Origin: Candidatus Zixiibacteriota bacterium
GTDB taxonomy: Bacteria > Zixibacteria > MSB-5A5 > GN15 > PGXB01
Assembly (NCBI GenBank): GCA_016933695.1
Contig: JAFGAL010000020.1
Location: 1 to 64,000, forward strand
DNA: 64,000 nucleotides
Direction of reading: 5' to 3'
The notes under the pieces are model-generated. The model was given only the letters and a program-made list of their open reading frames with translations. It did no database searches and was not told the origin of the DNA. Shown here in pieces: positions 60,158 through 64,000 of this stretch; within the stretch, counting starts at the first letter, position 1; every line of letters starts with the position of its first letter. The translations under genes and the position numbers were made by a program.

Positions 60158-61708
60158 ATGTCACTTGATGAAAAATTAAAACAGCTTGACCGGATGCGTC
60201 ACGAGGCGCTTCTGGGGGGCGGCAAGGATCGTATTGACGCCCAGCATGAAAAAGGCAAACTGACTGCGCGCGAACGAATCGATTTGCTGCTGGACAAGAA
60301 TTCTTTCGAGGAATTCGATATGTTTGTCACGCACCGCTCATCCGATTTCGGCTTGGCCGACAAGAAAATTCTCGGCGACGGGGTCGTGGCGGGATGCGGC
60401 ATGATCGAGGGGCGCAAGGTGTTCGTGTTTTCGCAGGATTTCACGGTATTCGGCGGATCGCTTTCGCATGCGCATGCCGAGAAAATCTGCAAGATCATGA
60501 ATATGGCGATGAAAGTCGGTGCACCGGTGATCGGTCTGAACGATTCCGGCGGCGCGCGGATCCAGGAGGGGGTGGTTTCGCTCGGCGGCTATGCCGACAT
60601 TTTCCTGCTGAATACGCTGGCATCGGGAGTGGTGCCGCAAATTTCGATCATTCTCGGCCCCTGTGCGGGCGGCGCGGTGTACAGCCCGGCCATTACCGAT
60701 TTCACGATCATGGTGAAGAACACGTCGTACATGTTTGTCACCGGGCCGAACGTGGTCAAGACCGTCACGCATGAAGTCGTGACCTCCGAGGAACTCGGCG
60801 GCGCGGTGACGCATGCCACCAAGTCCGGGGTGGCGCATTTCGCCTGCAACAACGAAGCCGACGCGCTGACGGTTTTGCGCAAATTGCTGGGGTATATGCC
60901 GCAGAACAATCTCGAGGATCCGCCGTTCATGCCGACCGATGATCCGTTCGACCGCGAGGACGACGCCCTGAATACGATCGTGCCGGAAAATCCGAACAAA
61001 TCGTACGACATGAAAGAAGTCATCGCGAAAATTGTCGATGACGGCGAGTTTCTGGAAGTGCACGCCGATTTCGCGACCAATATCATTGTCGGGTTCGCGC
61101 GTCTCGGCGGACGGTCGATCGGGATTATCGCCAATCAGCCGGCGGTGCTGGCGGGATGCCTGGATATCAAATCCTCGCGCAAGGGCGCGCGGTTTATCCG
61201 ATTCTGCGACGCGTTCAATATTCCGATTCTGACGTTCGAGGATGTCCCGGGGTTTCTGCCCGGCACCGATCAGGAGCACGGCGGGATTATCATGCAGGGT
61301 GCGAAACTGCTGTATGCGTACTGCGAGGCGACCGTGCCGAAAGTGACGGTGATCACGCGCAAGGCGTACGGCGGGGCGTACGACGTTATGAATTCCAAGC
61401 ATGTCCGGGGCGACATGAACTATGCCTGGCCGACCGCGGAAATCGCGGTGATGGGACCGAAGGGCGCGGTGGAGATTATTTTCAAGAAAGAGATCAGCAC
61501 GGCGGAGAATCCCGAAACAGCGGTGGAGCAGAAGACCGAGGAGTACCGCGAGAAATTCGCCAATCCGTTCATTGCGGCGTCGCGGGGGTATATCGACGAC
61601 ATCATCGAACCGAAAACCACACGCCCGCGTCTGATCCGCGCGTTCCAGATGCTGGAAACTAAAAAAGACACCAACCCTGCCAAGAAACATGGCAATATAC
61701 CGTTATAG
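60158..61708 (+). CDS. Acyl-CoA (propionyl/methylmalonyl-CoA) carboxyltransferase subunit
   Basis: [103 protein letters not shown]. Confidence 0.95.
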   Translation: MSLDEKLKQLDRMRHEALLGGGKDRIDAQHEKGKLTARERIDLLLDKNSFEEFDMFVTHRSSDFGLADKKILGDGVVAGCGMIEGRKVFVFSQDFTVFGGSLSHAHAEKICKIMNMAMKVGAPVIGLNDSGGARIQEGVVSLGGYADIFLLNTLASGVVPQISIILGPCAGGAVYSPAITDFTIMVKNTSYMFVTGPNVVKTVTHEVVTSEELGGAVTHATKSGVAHFACNNEADALTVLRKLLGYMPQNNLEDPPFMPTDDPFDREDDALNTIVPENPNKSYDMKEVIAKIVDDGEFLEVHADFATNIIVGFARLGGRSIGIIANQPAVLAGCLDIKSSRKGARFIRFCDAFNIPILTFEDVPGFLPGTDQEHGGIIMQGAKLLYAYCEATVPKVTVITRKAYGGAYDVMNSKHVRGDMNYAWPTAEIAVMGPKGAVEIIFKKEISTAENPETAVEQKTEEYREKFANPFIAASRGYIDDIIEPKTTRPRLIRAFQMLETKKDTNPAKKHGNIPL

Positions 61709-61722
61709 TACTGCATGATATT

Positions 61723-63252
61723 ATGACCACACCAATCACCAAAATTCTGGTTGCGAATCGGGGCGAGATTGCGATCCGTGTCATTCGCGCCTGTCGCGAT
61801 GCGAAAATTACATCGGTCGCGATCTATTCGGGATGCGACGACACCGCGTACCATGTCCGTCTGGCCGACGAGGCGTACTGGGTCGGGCCGGCGCCGTCAC
61901 GCGACAGCTATCTCAATCAGCGGCGGATCATCGAAGTCGCGAAAATTTCCGGCGCACAGGCGATTCATCCCGGCTACGGTTTTCTGGCCGAGAACGCCGC
62001 GTTCGCGAAGTTGTGCGAAGACAGCGGGATTATTTTTATCGGCCCCAAATCAGAAACGATTGCGCTGTTGGGCGACAAACTGGAAGCCCGTCGCACCGCG
62101 ATCAAGGCGGGTTTGCCGGTAGTACCCGGAACCGACTTTGATATTACCGATATGAGTCAGGTTAAACAAAACGCACAGGAAATAGGATTCCCGATACTGG
62201 TCAAGGCGGCGGCCGGCGGCGGCGGCAAGGGGATGCGGGTGGTGCGCGCCGATGATCCGCTGGAGGAATCGATTGCATCGGCGGTGCGCGAGGCGGGATC
62301 GGCATTCGGCGACGGTCGAGTGTATTTCGAGCGCTATCTGGAACGACCGCGTCACGTGGAAATACAAATTTTGGCGGACATGCACGGCAATGCCATCCAT
62401 CTCGGTGAGCGGGAATGCTCGGTGCAACGCCGCCATCAGAAAGTTATCGAAGAATCCCCGTCGCCGATCATGACCGAGGAGCTTCGATCCCGTATGGGCA
62501 AGGCGGCGGTGGACATTGTCAAAGAGTCCGGCTATATCGGCGCCGGGACAGTGGAGTTTCTGGTCGATCAGGACCGCAGTTTTTATTTCCTCGAAGTCAA
62601 CACGCGTCTGCAGGTGGAGCATCCGGTAACCGAGATGGTGACCGGCATCGACATCGTCCGCGAGCAGTTCCGAATCGCTGAGGGACAGGAATTGTCATTC
62701 CGGCAGGAAGACGTTCGCCCGTACGGCCATGCCATCGAGTGTCGTATCTATGCCGAGGACCCGCATCAGGATTTCATGCCGTCGACCGGCACGATCACCG
62801 AATACCGCGAACCGGCCGGTCCTGGAATCAGGATCGATTCGGGGGTTCTGTCCGGTTCGGAAATTCCCATCTATTATGACCCGATCATCGCCAAGCTGGT
62901 GATCTGGGGACGAACCCGCGAAGAAGCCATGGAACGCACCCTGCGGGCGGTGATGGAATACCGTATTTCCGGGGTACACACCACGCTGGATTTCGCCTGC
63001 GCGGTGATGCGGTCGCGGGGATTCATTCTCGGCGATTACGCCACTGATTTTATCGACCGCGAATTTCCGAAGCGGGATTTCGTCTGCCGCGACGCCACCG
63101 TGGAGGAACGCGCCGCGATTGCCGCGATTCTCTATGAACATCTCAGCCGCCATAAAGTCACCACCACCATGGCACGCACACCGCAGGATGATTCCGGATG
63201 GAAAGCGTATCATCGCGCCCGGGGTGTCAGGCGTTTGAACGGGGGGAGATGA
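61723..63252 (+). CDS. Biotin carboxylase subunit of acyl-CoA carboxylase
   Basis: KILVANRGEIAIRVIRACRD; HPGYGFLAENAAFAKLCED; KAAAGGGGKGMRVV; ERECSVQRRHQKVIEESPSP; FLEVNTRLQVEHPVTEMVTGID. Confidence 0.96.
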   Translation: MTTPITKILVANRGEIAIRVIRACRDAKITSVAIYSGCDDTAYHVRLADEAYWVGPAPSRDSYLNQRRIIEVAKISGAQAIHPGYGFLAENAAFAKLCEDSGIIFIGPKSETIALLGDKLEARRTAIKAGLPVVPGTDFDITDMSQVKQNAQEIGFPILVKAAAGGGGKGMRVVRADDPLEESIASAVREAGSAFGDGRVYFERYLERPRHVEIQILADMHGNAIHLGERECSVQRRHQKVIEESPSPIMTEELRSRMGKAAVDIVKESGYIGAGTVEFLVDQDRSFYFLEVNTRLQVEHPVTEMVTGIDIVREQFRIAEGQELSFRQEDVRPYGHAIECRIYAEDPHQDFMPSTGTITEYREPAGPGIRIDSGVLSGSEIPIYYDPIIAKLVIWGRTREEAMERTLRAVMEYRISGVHTTLDFACAVMRSRGFILGDYATDFIDREFPKRDFVCRDATVEERAAIAAILYEHLSRHKVTTTMARTPQDDSGWKAYHRARGVRRLNGGR

Positions 63253-63773
63253 GTATGCCGCATACACGAGACCGATATATTGTCACGGTCGACGACCGTG
63301 AGTTCGATGTCACGATTTCCCGCGATGTCGAGGGGTACGTGCTCGAGCACAAGGGCGAGAAACGACACGTCGCGGTGCGTCGTCTTTCGGAGAAAAAATT
63401 CCTGTTGAATATTGACGCGGCATCATCCGAGGTCGATATTGCCCGCGACGGCAATAAGCTGGACGTGTTTCTCGAAGGGAAACACATGGACGTCCGGGTT
63501 GAACCGTATGATCTGGCCGAACTGCGCAAGCGCGCCGGGCTGGCGGTCGACGGGCCGGAGGAGAAAGTGATTCGGGCGCCGATGCCGGGGCTGGTGCTGA
63601 CCTCCGAGGTGAAACCCGGAGAAAAGGTTGAAAAAGGAAAAACGTTGATTATCATAGAAGCGATGAAGATGGAAAACATGATCCGCGCGCCATTTCCCGG
63701 GACGGTCAAGGAGATATTCGTCGACGCCGGACAGGCCGTGGAAAAAAACGACAAACTGATGGAGTTGGAATAG
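63249..63773 (+). CDS. Biotin carboxyl carrier protein
   Basis: APMPGLVLTSEVKPGEKVEKGKTLIIIEAMKMENMIRAPFPGTVKEIFV biotinyl motif EAMKM; ATGA overlap with carboxylase. Confidence 0.93.
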   Translation: MSMPHTRDRYIVTVDDREFDVTISRDVEGYVLEHKGEKRHVAVRRLSEKKFLLNIDAASSEVDIARDGNKLDVFLEGKHMDVRVEPYDLAELRKRAGLAVDGPEEKVIRAPMPGLVLTSEVKPGEKVEKGKTLIIIEAMKMENMIRAPFPGTVKEIFVDAGQAVEKNDKLMELE

Positions 63774-63777
63774 GACA

Positions 63778-64000
63778 ATGCGCTTTTGTAGACTATTTTT
63801 CGTGGCCATCCTGGCCGTTATATTGATCGGTTGTTCGACAGAGAATCAAACCACCAAGCCGTTGGGTGATCTGTCGGGGTTATCCTATGATCCCGTCGAG
63901 GCGGAAAAAGAAATTCGGGACAACCTGATGGAATTTTTTAAACGCATTCGCGAGGGCGACAAAACGGTCATGTACGAGCAGGAGTTCGATTATTACCATA
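63778..64000 (+). CDS. Lipoprotein, truncated by window edge
   Basis: MRFCRLFFVAILAVILIGCSTENQTTKPLGDLSGLSYDPVEAEKEIRDNLMEFFKRIREG, open at 64000; lipobox LIGC. Confidence 0.7.
   Translation, partial: MRFCRLFFVAILAVILIGCSTENQTTKPLGDLSGLSYDPVEAEKEIRDNLMEFFKRIREGDKTVMYEQEFDYYH

Noticed and set aside
60338-61690. 450-aa minus-strand ORF
   Set aside because: Antisense to the carboxyltransferase CDS; composition typical of a GC-driven shadow ORF.

Overview
The window is a gene-dense bacterial chromosome segment with moderately high GC. The two T9SS-type C-terminal domains and the archaeal-type GatE suggest an FCB-group or candidate-phylum (Zixibacteria-like) host; this is inference only. Housekeeping content: dnaE, coaX, groES-groEL with promoter and CIRCE operator, guaB, RNase P RNA, recJ, and two tRNAs (CAT and Val-CAC). 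Metabolic content: 3-hydroxyacyl-CoA dehydrogenase and crotonase at the left edge; meaB, a split methylmalonyl-CoA mutase, acyl-CoA dehydrogenase, an MBL hydrolase, carboxyltransferase, biotin carboxylase and biotin carrier at the right. A surface-polysaccharide locus spans about 30.3-43.9 kb: GT-C/YfhO-like, GT2, SLBB exporter, Wzz, LbH acyltransferase, two DegT aminotransferases, MurJ/Wzx-like flippase, a glucuronyl C5-epimerase homologue, an O-antigen ligase/polymerase-like protein and GT4. A separate three-gene operon (17.4-23.3 kb) encodes large membrane proteins, two of them tandem GT-C-like/TPR paralogues. Main items for a second look: (1) the C5-epimerase homologue sits on the opposite strand inside the polysaccharide operon with essentially no intergenic DNA; (2) a histone-H1-like (KKKAAP)n tail fused to a SWIB domain, encoded by a repeat with a 36-bp higher-order period; (3) archaeal-type GatE; (4) a VAO-type FAD protein that seems to lack its cap domain; (5) dispersed intergenic hairpin repeats whose stems are conserved while loops or stem sequences vary; (6) an rnpB-recJ junction where a hairpin may cover the recJ ribosome-binding site. 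No CRISPR array, transposase, integrase or prophage was seen. All product calls come from reading translated motifs; no database search was run.
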